Origin: an uncultured Lachnospiraceae bacterium
GTDB taxonomy: Bacteria > Bacillota > Clostridia > Lachnospirales > Lachnospiraceae
Direction of reading: 5' to 3'
Length of the DNA: 64,000 bases
Assembly (NCBI GenBank): GCA_958428365.1
Contig: CAUAFT010000001.1
Coordinates: 124,001-188,000 of the forward strand
The position numbers were made by a program, and so were the translations under genes. Below, in pieces: positions 8,353-16,755 of the stretch (the first letter of the stretch is position 1; each line of letters opens with the position of its first letter). The notes beneath the pieces were generated by a model. That model did not search any database. It was not told where the DNA came from and worked only from the letters and a program-made list of their open reading frames with translations.

Positions 8353-8622
8353 TTAGAAGGTCTTCATGCACTGGGAGAACTTCTGTTTTGCTTCGTCTAC
8401 TTTCTGCATCTGGGCAGCAGGGGTTGGATAATAGCCCTTGCTGTGCATGATGTTGAACACATCTTCCTGGATGGCGTGCTCTTTGTCAAGACAGTCTAAG
8501 ATGGCGTTTCTTACGCTGTCGTGCACACACTCATTGGCGAAGGTGTTGTAGTGTTCTGTGGCTGTTTTTTCTGCTGATAAAGCGTCTGCTAAGACTTCTT
8601 TTTCTGAATATGGCTGCTGCAT
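8353..8622 (-). CDS. Spore coat protein, CotF family (larger of a pair)
   Basis: 89-residue helical protein like the CotF/ferritin-like spore coat family of Clostridia. Recognisable parts are the N-terminal segment SEKEVLADALSAEKTATEHY and the later CLDKEHAIQEDVFNIMHSKGYYP, ending in a helix rich in Gln and Lys. CotF-type proteins are deposited in the endospore coat, so this supports a spore-forming host. It is 10 bases downstream of a second, smaller coat-like gene and ends before a strong terminator, so the pair is a two-gene operon. No sporulation-type promoter could be identified by eye. Confidence 0.86.
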   Translation of the reverse strand: MQQPYSEKEVLADALSAEKTATEHYNTFANECVHDSVRNAILDCLDKEHAIQEDVFNIMHSKGYYPTPAAQMQKVDEAKQKFSQCMKTF

Positions 8623-8632
8623 GTGATCCCTC

Positions 8633-8821
8633 CTATTTTAACTGTGCATACAGAGACTTGAAATGCTCCTGATGCTTGTTTGAAATTTCTGTGAATGCGG
8701 ATTTTACCTCTGCGTCCTGGCTGTGCTCTGCGAGCATCTTGAATTTTTTTACCAGTAATTCTTCATCTGATAACAGATCGTTTAAAGCCATTAATTCTTT
8801 TTCTGATAACTGATCCATCAT
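8633..8821 (-). CDS. Small spore coat-like protein (CotF-related)
   Basis: 62 residues, predicted all-helical, with the pattern MDQLSEKELMALNDLLSDEE followed by a second helix ending KHQEHFKSLYAQLK. It resembles the short helical partners encoded next to CotF-type coat proteins in Clostridia; similarity to the N-terminal half of its downstream neighbour (SEKE, LADAL/LNDLL) suggests a shared origin. A ribosome site (AGGAGAA) lies just before the ATG. It is the first gene of the coat pair. The assignment rests on size, composition and neighbour, so it is less certain than the second gene. Confidence 0.75.
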   Translation of the reverse strand: MMDQLSEKELMALNDLLSDEELLVKKFKMLAEHSQDAEVKSAFTEISNKHQEHFKSLYAQLK

Positions 8822-8928
8822 ATTCTCCTTTCCAGTATCCTGATATTACGTTCTTAATCTCTCCATTTTTTTTCAAAATATTCATTCACAAAAAAATCAA
8901 ACTTACTTCCAGACCGCTTCTCCACCCT

Positions 8929-9789
8929 TTACTCATCCGGCTTCTGATAGAACCGCCCCTCGATCTGCTCCGTCTTCATCACATTGATAAACGCCTGGGG
9001 ATCCGCCTCCTTCACCGCCCGGATCACCGCTCTGCTCTCCGCACTGGAGACCACGGAGTAGACCACCTTGCGTTCCCGGTGTTCATAGGAGCCTTCCCCC
9101 TCCATAATGGTAGCTCCATGATTACTGGTCTTTGCCACCGCCTCATAAACGGCTTTGGCATGGTTTGTCACGATAAAAAGCGTCTGATGCTGATATTTTT
9201 TATAGAGCAGATGAAGCGTCTGGGTGGAAGCAAACTGAAAGATAATAGAATACAGCGCCTTATCCCATCCAAACAGAACTCCCGCGGCAACAAGGATCAG
9301 AACATTCAGTCCCAGTACCATATTCCAGGAATCGATCCCCTTCTTTTTGGACAGATAAATAGCGATAAAATCCGTTCCCCCCGTAGTGGCATTCATCCAC
9401 AGGCATAGACTTATCACAAACCCATTGATCAATCCCCCAAAAATACTGATCAATAGAATATCATAAGTAATGACATGACCGGGGATGATGTCCGTAAGTA
9501 CACTGGTCAAAAGAATCATCAGACAGGAATAGCAGGTGAATTTTTTCCCGATAAACCGAAAACCAATGTAGACCGGAAACGCATTTAAGACGATATTCAC
9601 TACCGTATAAGGAATCGTTATATGAAAAAACAACTCCGCCACACGCTGGATCAACAGCGTCAATCCGGTGGCTCCTCCGGGATAGAGTCCTCCGGTCCTC
9701 ACAAAAGATTTGATGTTTGCCGCCATAATCAAAGACGCAACACAGATCACCAGAATTTTCTTTCCATCTTCTTTCAGATTGAACTTCAT
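8929..9789 (-). CDS. YitT family membrane protein (DUF161 + DUF2179)
   Basis: Membrane protein with about five hydrophobic segments in the first 200 residues (YitT_membrane/DUF161, including FVRTGGLYPGGATGLTLLIQR and NATTGGTDFIAIYLS) and a C-terminal soluble DUF2179 domain (YSVVSSAESRAVIRAVKEADP, FINVMKTEQIEGRFYQ). The family is widespread in Firmicutes, often in several copies, and has no established transport substrate. The start at 9789 is preferred because AGGAGGG sits seven bases before it; a further in-frame ATG eight codons upstream has no ribosome site. A TATAAT at 9824-9829 on the minus strand may be its -10 box, close to the chemoreceptor terminator. Confidence 0.9.
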   Translation of the reverse strand: MKFNLKEDGKKILVICVASLIMAANIKSFVRTGGLYPGGATGLTLLIQRVAELFFHITIPYTVVNIVLNAFPVYIGFRFIGKKFTCYSCLMILLTSVLTDIIPGHVITYDILLISIFGGLINGFVISLCLWMNATTGGTDFIAIYLSKKKGIDSWNMVLGLNVLILVAAGVLFGWDKALYSIIFQFASTQTLHLLYKKYQHQTLFIVTNHAKAVYEAVAKTSNHGATIMEGEGSYEHRERKVVYSVVSSAESRAVIRAVKEADPQAFINVMKTEQIEGRFYQKPDE

Positions 9790-9832
9790 CTTCGAACCCT
9801 CCTGTCTTATCAACCGTATATAAAGATTATAA

Positions 9833-9864
9833 CAAAATGGAGACAGGAAAAGAAACCTGTCTCC
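9833..9864 (-). terminator. Intrinsic terminator of the first chemoreceptor gene
   Basis: A nine-base perfect stem (GGAGACAGG / CCTGTCTCC, arms 9839-9847 and 9856-9864), followed on the minus strand by ATTTTGTT. It lies about 75 bases downstream of the chemoreceptor stop codon. Confidence 0.75.
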
Positions 9865-9937
9865 AAAAAATTCTTTTATGTATTTTTTATAAATATCATT
9901 CTATAAAGAACATATATCATATGTCTGACAAAACTCT

Positions 9938-11623
9938 CTATGAATTGCTGACTCTAAATTCCCGCATCAATCCTTCCAGACTCTCCGCCTGTCCGGTCAT
10001 CTCCTGACTCGCAGCCGCACACTGCTGTGAGGTCGCTGAGTTGGTCTGAACCACGTCATTGATGTGATCCACACTCTGATTGATCTGTGAGATCGTGCTC
10101 GCCTGCTCCTCCAGGGCAACGGCCACCTTGTTTACCTCTCCGGTCACAGCCCTGGATCCTTCTACCACTTTTTCTAACTGTTCTGCCATCTCATCGGCAA
10201 TGATCATTCCCTTTTCAACTGCCTCCACAGACTTCTCAATAAAGGTTCTGGATTCCTTGGCCGCTTCAGCACTCTGGGCTGCTAAAACAGATACCTGATC
10301 TGCCACAACGGCAAATCCCTTTCCTGCCTCTCCGGCTCTCGCCGCCTCAATGGACGCATTCAGCGCAAGCAGATTGGTCTGGCTGGCAATGTCATTGATC
10401 GTTGAAATAATCTGACTGATCTCTTGTGAGGATTCATTGATCTCGTGCATGGACTGTACCATTTCCTGCATCTTCCGGTTACTGCTTGCCACAGCTTCCT
10501 CAGAAGCCTGTACCTCCCTGCTGATATCCTTGGCATTTTGCGCATTCTGGGAAACGCGTTCGGTCACATCCTCGATGGTAGCCGTCAATTCCTCTGTAAT
10601 GCTTGCCTGTTCTGTGGCTCCCTCTGCAAGATCCATAGATCCTGCTGCCACCTGCTCCGCACCATTGGAAACCTGATCTGCCACACTCTTTACATTCCGA
10701 ACCATAGAGGACATACTCTTTTCAAAGGTTTTAAAGGAATTCAGGATATCCCTGAAATCACCTCTCCAGTCCGAAGTCGGATTGACTATGAAATTACCCT
10801 CAGAAAATTCTTTCATCGCAAGACTGATATCTTTCACATAGGAATCCAAAATCTTGATGGACTCATGAAGATTCTTCGCCATTTTTCCAATCTCATCATC
10901 GGTCTGAATGTTGATCTCAGATTGAAGATTTCCCTGATGAAGCTCCGCTACAGTCTTTTCTACTTCCTGAATCGGTGTCAATACGGATAAGGTGATACGA
11001 TTTCCAATCACCGTTGCCAATACGACAGCTATCACAATAAATGCTGTAACCAAAATGATAATAAAAACTACCGTCCGCTGACACTCAGCTATTTCTTCAC
11101 TCTTTGCACCATCTGTTACCTCATCAATTTCTTTTGCAATACTCACTACCTGTTCCAGCGCCGGAGCACATTTTTCCAGAATCTGATGCCTGGCGTCATC
11201 GGTATTGCCGGCTTTCACATCATCCATAATTGCATAACCGATCTCTCCCCACTCAGTTAATGAGGTTTCATATCGTCCGTAAAGCTCAGAATCCACAACT
11301 CCCGTTTTCTTAAGAACATCCAGTTCTTCTCCCACTTCATCCAGAAGCTCTTTTACCGTTGTCTCATAACTCTCGTAGGTGGTCTTGTCCTCATTCAAAG
11401 CCATCTCACGGATATTTCTCGCCGCAATATTCGTATTGATACGACACATCTTTACAGCAGTATCTGCTCTCTGGGCATTATCAATGTAAGTATTCATACT
11501 GGACTGCACCTTTAGGACACCAAATACAGCCAATGCTCCGGTTATTACCATCAGCACAATGACAATTGCATATCCCATTCTGATCTTTTTTCCCAGCGGC
11601 ATACCATCCATCTTTTTAAACAT
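9938..11623 (-). CDS. Methyl-accepting chemotaxis protein (4HB sensor type)
   Basis: Transmembrane chemoreceptor of 561 residues. It has one hydrophobic helix near residues 17-37, an extracellular helical sensor domain of about 150 residues (four-helix-bundle type), a second membrane helix (VVFIIILVTAFIVIAVVLAT), a HAMP linker and the long cytoplasmic signalling coiled coil. The hairpin signature NLLALNASIEAARAGEAGKG is intact. It should couple to CheA/CheW, but no che or flagellar genes are in the window. The start at 11623 is set by GAGGAGG seven to eight bases upstream; a more distant in-frame start 14 codons earlier lacks one. A promoter (TTGCTT-16-TATAAT) precedes it. Confidence 0.94.
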   Translation of the reverse strand: MFKKMDGMPLGKKIRMGYAIVIVLMVITGALAVFGVLKVQSSMNTYIDNAQRADTAVKMCRINTNIAARNIREMALNEDKTTYESYETTVKELLDEVGEELDVLKKTGVVDSELYGRYETSLTEWGEIGYAIMDDVKAGNTDDARHQILEKCAPALEQVVSIAKEIDEVTDGAKSEEIAECQRTVVFIIILVTAFIVIAVVLATVIGNRITLSVLTPIQEVEKTVAELHQGNLQSEINIQTDDEIGKMAKNLHESIKILDSYVKDISLAMKEFSEGNFIVNPTSDWRGDFRDILNSFKTFEKSMSSMVRNVKSVADQVSNGAEQVAAGSMDLAEGATEQASITEELTATIEDVTERVSQNAQNAKDISREVQASEEAVASSNRKMQEMVQSMHEINESSQEISQIISTINDIASQTNLLALNASIEAARAGEAGKGFAVVADQVSVLAAQSAEAAKESRTFIEKSVEAVEKGMIIADEMAEQLEKVVEGSRAVTGEVNKVAVALEEQASTISQINQSVDHINDVVQTNSATSQQCAAASQEMTGQAESLEGLMREFRVSNS

Positions 11624-11676
11624 CCCTGTTCCTCCTCTTTCGCTTTTTTCGAAATTTTCTGACAACTCTCATATCT

Positions 11677-11704
11677 ATTATAACATAATTTTATTCCCAA
11701 GCAA
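11677..11704 (-). promoter_or_regulatory. Promoter of the first chemoreceptor gene
   Basis: On the minus strand TTGCTT (11699-11704) and TATAAT (11677-11682) are spaced 16 bases apart, about 55 bases before the start codon. It is a sigma-A type; no sigma-D (FliA) motif was seen. Confidence 0.55.
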
Positions 11705-11857
11705 TATTGATTTTCGGTATTTTTCGCCTTTCGTTAAAATTCCGCTAAGATTTGTAATATTTCCGGCACAATTCTTTTTCAACAGCCTGTGAATATCCCT
11801 TTTTTCCAGTAATCACTTCCTTTCATTCCCTCTCATAAATCATATTATTTTTAGAAA

Positions 11858-11923
11858 TTATAACTCATATGAGATATAATTTCAATTTATTTTTCATTTT
11901 TACATCTGCCATTTATAACTCAT
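11858..11923 (+). promoter_or_regulatory. Candidate operator of the HTH regulator
   Basis: Half-site TTATAACTCAT occurs at 11858-11868 and again at 11913-11923; its inverse ATGAGATATAA abuts the first copy at 11869-11879. This gives a 22-base palindrome with one mismatch pair, plus a direct repeat 55 bases away. It lies just upstream of the HTH gene and overlaps a TATAAT (11875-11880). Autoregulation is inferred. Confidence 0.5.
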
Positions 11924-11947
11924 AAAACTTACACTAAAAGAAACCAT

Positions 11948-12298
11948 GTGAAAGTGAGTGATACCCTTTTGATTGAAACCGATGTTTTAAACAGGATTCA
12001 GTATTTTCTCAGATATAAACACTGGAGTATCTACAAGCTGGCAAAAGAATCCGGCTTATCCTATTCCAGTCTGAACAACATTTTTAACCGGAAAACCTGC
12101 CCCACCCTTCCTACGCTGGAAAAAATCTGTAAGGGGCTTCATATCAGCCTGTCAGAATTTTTTGAGTATGAGGAAAATCCTCTCCGCACAGATACATTGA
12201 CGGATGAGGAACAGGATCTTCTCAATACCTACCATTCTCTTTCTCAGAAGGATAAAGAATTGTTAGGAGCCTATCTGACAGGTCTATGCAGACGATAA
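11948..12298 (+). CDS. XRE-family helix-turn-helix transcriptional regulator
   Basis: 116-residue DNA-binding protein. Residues about 12-70 form a Cro/CI-type HTH: RIQYFLRYKHWSIYKLAKESG, then recognition-helix segment LSYSSLNNIFNRKT, PTLPTLEKICKGLHISLSEFF. The last 40 residues (TDEEQDLLNTYHSLSQKDKELLGAYL) resemble the C-terminal helix found in related Clostridial regulators. The start is GTG at 11948 or possibly GTG at 11954; neither has a strong ribosome site. It ends before a hairpin shared with the convergent second chemoreceptor gene. A palindrome upstream suggests it controls its own expression and perhaps the divergent chemoreceptor. Specific targets are unknown. Confidence 0.9.
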   Translation: MKVSDTLLIETDVLNRIQYFLRYKHWSIYKLAKESGLSYSSLNNIFNRKTCPTLPTLEKICKGLHISLSEFFEYEENPLRTDTLTDEEQDLLNTYHSLSQKDKELLGAYLTGLCRR

Positions 12299-12304
12299 AT
12301 CTAC

Positions 12305-12340
12305 AAAATAAGCGTGAGTTCTGTTACTCACGCTTATTTT
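12305..12340. terminator. Bidirectional terminator between HTH gene and second chemoreceptor
   Basis: AAAATAAGCGTGAG and CTCACGCTTATTTT form a 14-base perfect stem with an eight-base loop. A and T runs on both sides make it usable from either strand, and it sits between two convergent genes. Confidence 0.9.
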
Positions 12341-12352
12341 CTAGTCTGTCCG

Positions 12353-14146
12353 TTATTTCTGTTTCTTTTTCAGCGCTTTCTGATAATTTCTGGTCGCTTC
12401 TTCAATAAAGTCCGCATCCCCTCGCTTCTCCGGTGGGATGTAAGGCTGTCCCGGTGTTCTCTGACGCAGGTTGAACTTCGCCATGGAATCCTGGAGTACT
12501 TCCGCACTCTTATTGATCTCCTCACTCATAGCCGCTGTCTGCTCACTCGCTGCTGCGTTTGTAGAGACAATATCGGAAATCTCCGTAATGCTCTTCTCCA
12601 TCTCTTCCATATAATCCTGCTGTACCACGCCGGATTCTGAAATCTTCTTCGTCACGCTTATGATCTGCGTAATACTCTCCGTGATCTTCTGGAAGGTTCC
12701 GAAAGTATCGTTGGAAATCTCATTTCCACGTTCCGTCTTTAAGATCGTATCACTGATAAGTCCCTTACTCTCAGTCGCCGCATTGGCGCTTTTCTCCGCC
12801 AACTCTCTGACGCTGTCCGCTACCACGGCAAAGCCCTTGCCGGCTTCTCCCGCTCTCGCCGCCTCAATAGATGCATTCAAGGCCAACAGATTGGTCTGGC
12901 TGGCAATCTCCTCCAGTTCCGCAATGATACTGGAGATCTTGCCTGAGGAAATACTGATATCCTTCATTGCGCCTACCAGTTCTTCCATCTTCTCCATGCT
13001 GACATTGACCTCCTGGCTGATCACATCCGAGATCCTGGAAGCTTCTCGCGCCTCCTGGGAATTGCTTGTGATCAACTCGCTGGTCCGGTTCACGTTCTCC
13101 TGGAAATCCACAACCGCCTGCGCCTGTACGGTACAACTCTCCGCCAGAGACTGGTTGGCGTCTGCAATTGCCTTCGCCTCGTCGGTAACTGCCAGAGCGA
13201 TCTCCGAGATCTGTGCAAACATCATATCGTTGTTCTGTACCATACGGTACAGGTTCTTTCCTAAACTGTCCTCGCTGGAACGGATATTGACGAAAGCAGT
13301 CATATCGCCGTCCGCTACTTTCTTCACGACTCTTACGTTCTCGCGGACGCTGTCTGCCATGCGAAGGAAGGCATCCATCATACGTTTTACCTCTTCCAGA
13401 TTCACATCCGACAGTTCCTCGATATCCATATCCAGATCGTCAGCTCCCTCGGAAAGTCTCTCTGCCCACTCTGCTACAGAGTTGATTGGAGATGCGATCT
13501 GCTCGCTCATTTTCCTTCTGATCTTGATGGCACGATTGAGAACGATCAACAGACCTCCAATACCTGCCACAATACTCACAACGATGGCAACGGTTACCAA
13601 TTGAGTTGCCTGTTCTACCATATTACAGTACATATCTGAGACATCGATGAGCGCCTGTTTTAACTCTGCCTGCTTCGGAGCGATCTCATCTTCCAACACC
13701 TTCAGAGCCGCCGCCTGATCGGTGCTGCCGCTTTCCAGAAGGGCATGTCCCGTCTCAAAGACGTCCATATAGGCTTCCTCTGCCTCTTCCATTTTGTCGT
13801 TTACGTCTCCTCTTTCATCCTTCGTATCCTCGTAAAGTTCCTGAAAGACCGTGTGTTCCACATCCGTACCCGAATCAAATTCCGTGCCGTTTCGGATACT
13901 CGATTCCAACATATTCATCAGCTCGTTGATCTCCACGATTGCTTCTGATGAGCGCTGCTGATACTCAGAATAATGCACCACGCTTCTCTGACATATGTAG
14001 ATAAAAATCATACATACAATGAAAAAAATCACCAGAGTATCATACCTGACTATGATCGCCGCATTCCCGTCTTTTAACTGTTTTTGAATCGTTTTCAAGC
14101 CTTTGGTATTTTCCCCTTCCGGGCTCTTTTTGTTCTTCTTGTTCAT
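12353..14146 (-). CDS. Methyl-accepting chemotaxis protein (second)
   Basis: Chemoreceptor of 597 residues, distinct from the one at 9.9 kb. The N-terminus is a positively charged cytoplasmic stretch (about 35 residues) before the first membrane helix (TLVIFFIVCMIFIYIC). An external helical sensor domain follows, then a second helix (QLVTVAIVVSIVAGIGGLLIVL), a HAMP-like region and the signalling domain with QTNLLALNASIEAARAGEAG. The far C-terminus is basic (YQKALKKKQK) and lacks a CheR-tethering pentapeptide. Its promoter (TTGTTT-17-TATAAT at 14267-14295) is covered by an inverted repeat, so expression is probably repressible. The ligand is unknown. Confidence 0.93.
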   Translation of the reverse strand: MNKKNKKSPEGENTKGLKTIQKQLKDGNAAIIVRYDTLVIFFIVCMIFIYICQRSVVHYSEYQQRSSEAIVEINELMNMLESSIRNGTEFDSGTDVEHTVFQELYEDTKDERGDVNDKMEEAEEAYMDVFETGHALLESGSTDQAAALKVLEDEIAPKQAELKQALIDVSDMYCNMVEQATQLVTVAIVVSIVAGIGGLLIVLNRAIKIRRKMSEQIASPINSVAEWAERLSEGADDLDMDIEELSDVNLEEVKRMMDAFLRMADSVRENVRVVKKVADGDMTAFVNIRSSEDSLGKNLYRMVQNNDMMFAQISEIALAVTDEAKAIADANQSLAESCTVQAQAVVDFQENVNRTSELITSNSQEAREASRISDVISQEVNVSMEKMEELVGAMKDISISSGKISSIIAELEEIASQTNLLALNASIEAARAGEAGKGFAVVADSVRELAEKSANAATESKGLISDTILKTERGNEISNDTFGTFQKITESITQIISVTKKISESGVVQQDYMEEMEKSITEISDIVSTNAAASEQTAAMSEEINKSAEVLQDSMAKFNLRQRTPGQPYIPPEKRGDADFIEEATRNYQKALKKKQK

Positions 14147-14266
14147 GTTTTCCTCCCTGCCGTAACATTCTCCGAGATCAGCAGCTCCCTGCGGCTTCTG
14201 TTCTCAGATGATCGTTTTTCATCACAGAATCTGTATTCTGCGGATAAAACTAAATCTATTGTTTAT

Positions 14267-14296
14267 ATTATATATTGTTTTCGACAGGAAAACAAT
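14267..14296 (-). promoter_or_regulatory. Promoter with overlapping operator, second chemoreceptor
   Basis: Minus-strand -35 TTGTTT (14290-14295) and -10 TATAAT (14267-14272) are spaced 17 bases. A perfect inverted repeat, ATTGTTTTC / GAAAACAAT (14274-14282 and 14288-14296, five-base spacer), covers the -35 box and most of the spacer, a typical place for a repressor. Confidence 0.55.
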
Positions 14297-14337
14297 AGTG
14301 CTTCTTTCATATTCTGACAAGTTTTTTGCATATTTTC

Positions 14338-15708
14338 CTATTCCTTTGTCCCGGCATCTCCCATACATTCATATCTGTCTGCATGGGATCTCATCCACAA
14401 AAATACGCCTATACAGATACAGACTGAGAGCGCCGATCCCGCCGGTGAGGCAAATCCCATGGGATACAGGGTATGGGGATAACGTATGGATGTAAGATAT
14501 GCAATGGGGATCCTGGCACATACGATGGACAAAAAATTATGGACAAAAGAAACCCCGGACAGACCGCAGGCACAAAAATAGCCGCTAAAGCAAAAATGAA
14601 TCCCCGCCGGAATACAATCCCAGACATAGCTGCGCATATACTGTCCTCCCAGTTCTATCACCCTGGTATCCCTGGTGAAAATCCCCACTGCTTCCTCCCC
14701 GAAGCACTGCATGGCAATGACCGACAGTACTCCAAAGATCACCGCAATGGCAGAGGCATAACCGAGAGCCTGACGCGCCCTCTTATATTTCCCGGCTCCA
14801 ATATTCTGTGCCGAAAGCGCCGACACGGTGGAGAGCATGGAGGATGGCACCAGAAACAGGATTCCGATGATCTTTTCCACCACCCCCACCGCCGCTGCAT
14901 CGTCCAGCCCCCGTCGGTTGGCGATCACCGTGATCACAAGGAAGGCGATCTGGATAAAACCGTCCTGCAGCGCAACGGGAACTCCCACCTTCAACAGATT
15001 TCCCATCACCTCTTTTTCCGGTTTCAGATCCGAAAAAGAGAGTCTTAATCCCCCCTCCTGCTTTCTAATCACACTCAGGGCGACGATCACGCTTAAGGTC
15101 TGTGACAGAGTCGTTCCCAAAGCGGCTCCCGCAGGTCCCATATGAAAGATGCCAATCAGTACATAGTCCAGCAGGATGTTCACCACACAGGCGATGGCAA
15201 TAAAGCACATGGGACTTTTGGAATCTCCCATCCCCCGGAAAATGGCGCTGATGATGTTATACGCCGTAACAAAGGGGATCCCGATAAAACAGATCGTCAG
15301 ATAGGCAACCGTTCCTGAGACTGCTTCCGCAGGCGTGGACATCGCAGCCACAATGGGTCTTGTAAAAAGCAACAAAAGGATCATGAAAAAAACAGCCACC
15401 GCCATAAACAGGGAAATGGTATTCCCCACCGCCTTAGAAGCCTGTTTCCGGTTCCCGGCGCCTATGGCATGTCCAATCATCACCGTTGTTCCCATGGCAA
15501 GCCCCACGATGACCACCGTCAGCATATGCATCACCTGACTTCCAATAGAAACTGCCGAGGTACTGTCCACTCCATTGAACTGTCCGATGATAAATAAATC
15601 TGCCATCCCATAAAGGGTCTGCAGAAAATATGCAAATAAATACGGCAGTGAAAATTCAATCACAGATCGAAAGACACTGCCTTTTGTCAGATTCTTTTCC
15701 AAATCCAA
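14338..15708 (-). CDS. MATE family efflux transporter (first)
   Basis: 456-residue integral membrane protein with about 12 hydrophobic helices and the MATE family signs: N-terminal FSLPYLFAYFLQTLYGMADLFIIGQF, AMGTTVMIGHAIGAGN in the first half, and the equivalent ALSAQNIGAGKYKRARQAL in the second. MATE proteins export cationic drugs or metabolites using a sodium or proton gradient; the substrate cannot be told from sequence. It is transcribed toward the second chemoreceptor but separated from it by that gene's own promoter. The five-gene motif cluster lies upstream with a 90-base gap. Confidence 0.93.
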   Translation of the reverse strand: MDLEKNLTKGSVFRSVIEFSLPYLFAYFLQTLYGMADLFIIGQFNGVDSTSAVSIGSQVMHMLTVVIVGLAMGTTVMIGHAIGAGNRKQASKAVGNTISLFMAVAVFFMILLLLFTRPIVAAMSTPAEAVSGTVAYLTICFIGIPFVTAYNIISAIFRGMGDSKSPMCFIAIACVVNILLDYVLIGIFHMGPAGAALGTTLSQTLSVIVALSVIRKQEGGLRLSFSDLKPEKEVMGNLLKVGVPVALQDGFIQIAFLVITVIANRRGLDDAAAVGVVEKIIGILFLVPSSMLSTVSALSAQNIGAGKYKRARQALGYASAIAVIFGVLSVIAMQCFGEEAVGIFTRDTRVIELGGQYMRSYVWDCIPAGIHFCFSGYFCACGLSGVSFVHNFLSIVCARIPIAYLTSIRYPHTLYPMGFASPAGSALSVCICIGVFLWMRSHADRYECMGDAGTKE

Positions 15709-15797
15709 AGACCTTCCTCTCCTTTGTATCTGGAATTATTTTATCAAAAATCTTCTAAACTGTATATCCCCATAGAACGGATATTTTTACCCCATCC

Positions 15798-16592
15798 TCA
15801 ATATGGCATCGGCTTGATACCGGAAAACAGCGTCCGCATGGCATTCGCAAACCCTCTGTCCTCATTCAGATATTTTAACGCCAGCCCGGACGCACTCACA
15901 GAATCTTCGTTTTTCTCCTGCTTTGCATAATCGGAAGCCGCCTGCTGTAAGATGCCGGACAGCTTCTCCCCGTATCCTTTTGGCAGAGAGACTGGCAATG
16001 CTTTCTGTCCGCCAAACTGTTGGTTTATCTTCCACTGTAATTCCTGTGCTCCGGCGGAAAACTCCAGACTTTCGGCAATCCGGTCGAAGGCTTTTTTCAG
16101 ATATGCCTCATCCTCTTCGCGGGTCACCTGACGATAATTCAGATTTCCATTTTCATCAAATCCGTCTGACACATAGATGTCACGGGAGCCATCCTCGTAA
16201 GATTTTTGCAGGGCATTGTATTGCCTTTCATAGGCGTTCATACGAATGGTGATCAGATCATCCAGCGTATAGCTTCCCCTGGACTGCTTGATCTTGTTCA
16301 GGGAATCCTGCATATCATTTCGCATTGCCCAGAGGAAATCGTCGGATGGGTTGATTCTTAATTTCGGTAAGATCTCCTTCATCTGCCGGATCTGCTCCGC
16401 ATCGATCCGCCCCGGCATACCCTGTACCTGCTCCCGGAGGGCTGTCATTCCCTCCCTGGATAGTGTCAGCGTATCGGTTTTGATCTGATGTTCTTTCATT
16501 AACGTTTCCACTTCTTTTACCTGCTTTAAATCCCTGTGCTGTAGATTTGATGGGTGTTCCAGCAGATTCCATTCATTGATATTCTGTATCAT
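15798..16592 (-). CDS. Uncharacterised protein, last gene of the shared-motif cluster
   Basis: 264 residues, no signal peptide or membrane helix, mostly helical and charged. I do not recognise a named domain. Residues 40-53 (DTLTLSREGMTALR) carry the motif hydrophobic-T-hydrophobic-S-x-E-G/L seen in the four genes upstream and in the EF-hand-like protein at 60.6 kb. A short beta-like segment with YVSDGFDENGNLNYRQV lies near the middle, and the C-terminus is LFSGIKPMPY. It is 163 bases downstream of its neighbour and transcribed in the same direction, so it is either the last gene of that operon or a separate unit. Function unknown. Confidence 0.8.
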   Translation of the reverse strand: MIQNINEWNLLEHPSNLQHRDLKQVKEVETLMKEHQIKTDTLTLSREGMTALREQVQGMPGRIDAEQIRQMKEILPKLRINPSDDFLWAMRNDMQDSLNKIKQSRGSYTLDDLITIRMNAYERQYNALQKSYEDGSRDIYVSDGFDENGNLNYRQVTREEDEAYLKKAFDRIAESLEFSAGAQELQWKINQQFGGQKALPVSLPKGYGEKLSGILQQAASDYAKQEKNEDSVSASGLALKYLNEDRGFANAMRTLFSGIKPMPY

Positions 16593-16671
16593 ATTTTTTT
16601 CCTTCTTTCTCTTTTGCTGTCGCAGACTCTTCAGTTTTAGATGTCTGATGTGGTATAAAAAAGTTGATAAC

Positions 16672-16746
16672 TTATTCTCAAGGATTTCATTGTAAAATCA
16701 AGAGAATAAGGAGGTATTCAAAATGGCACGTATTTATATGCAGTAA
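16672..16746 (+). other. Stem-loop, strong ribosome site and a seven-codon reading frame
   Basis: An inverted repeat (TTATTCTC 16672-16679 / GAGAATAA 16702-16709) runs into AAGGAGG (16708-16714). Eight bases later an ATG at 16723 opens a frame encoding MARIYMQ and stopping at 16744-16746. It lies antisense in the gap between two cluster genes. It may be a leader peptide or the stub of a lost gene. Confidence 0.35.
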
Positions 16747-16755
16747 ACAATCCTA

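Larger units (their letters stand above)
11624..11947. other. Divergent intergenic region between chemoreceptor and HTH regulator
   Basis: 324 bases, very A+T-rich. It contains the chemoreceptor promoter at its left side and, at its right side, a near-perfect palindrome plus an extra half-site before the HTH gene (described separately). No credible reading frame or RNA gene is seen. Confidence 0.7.
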
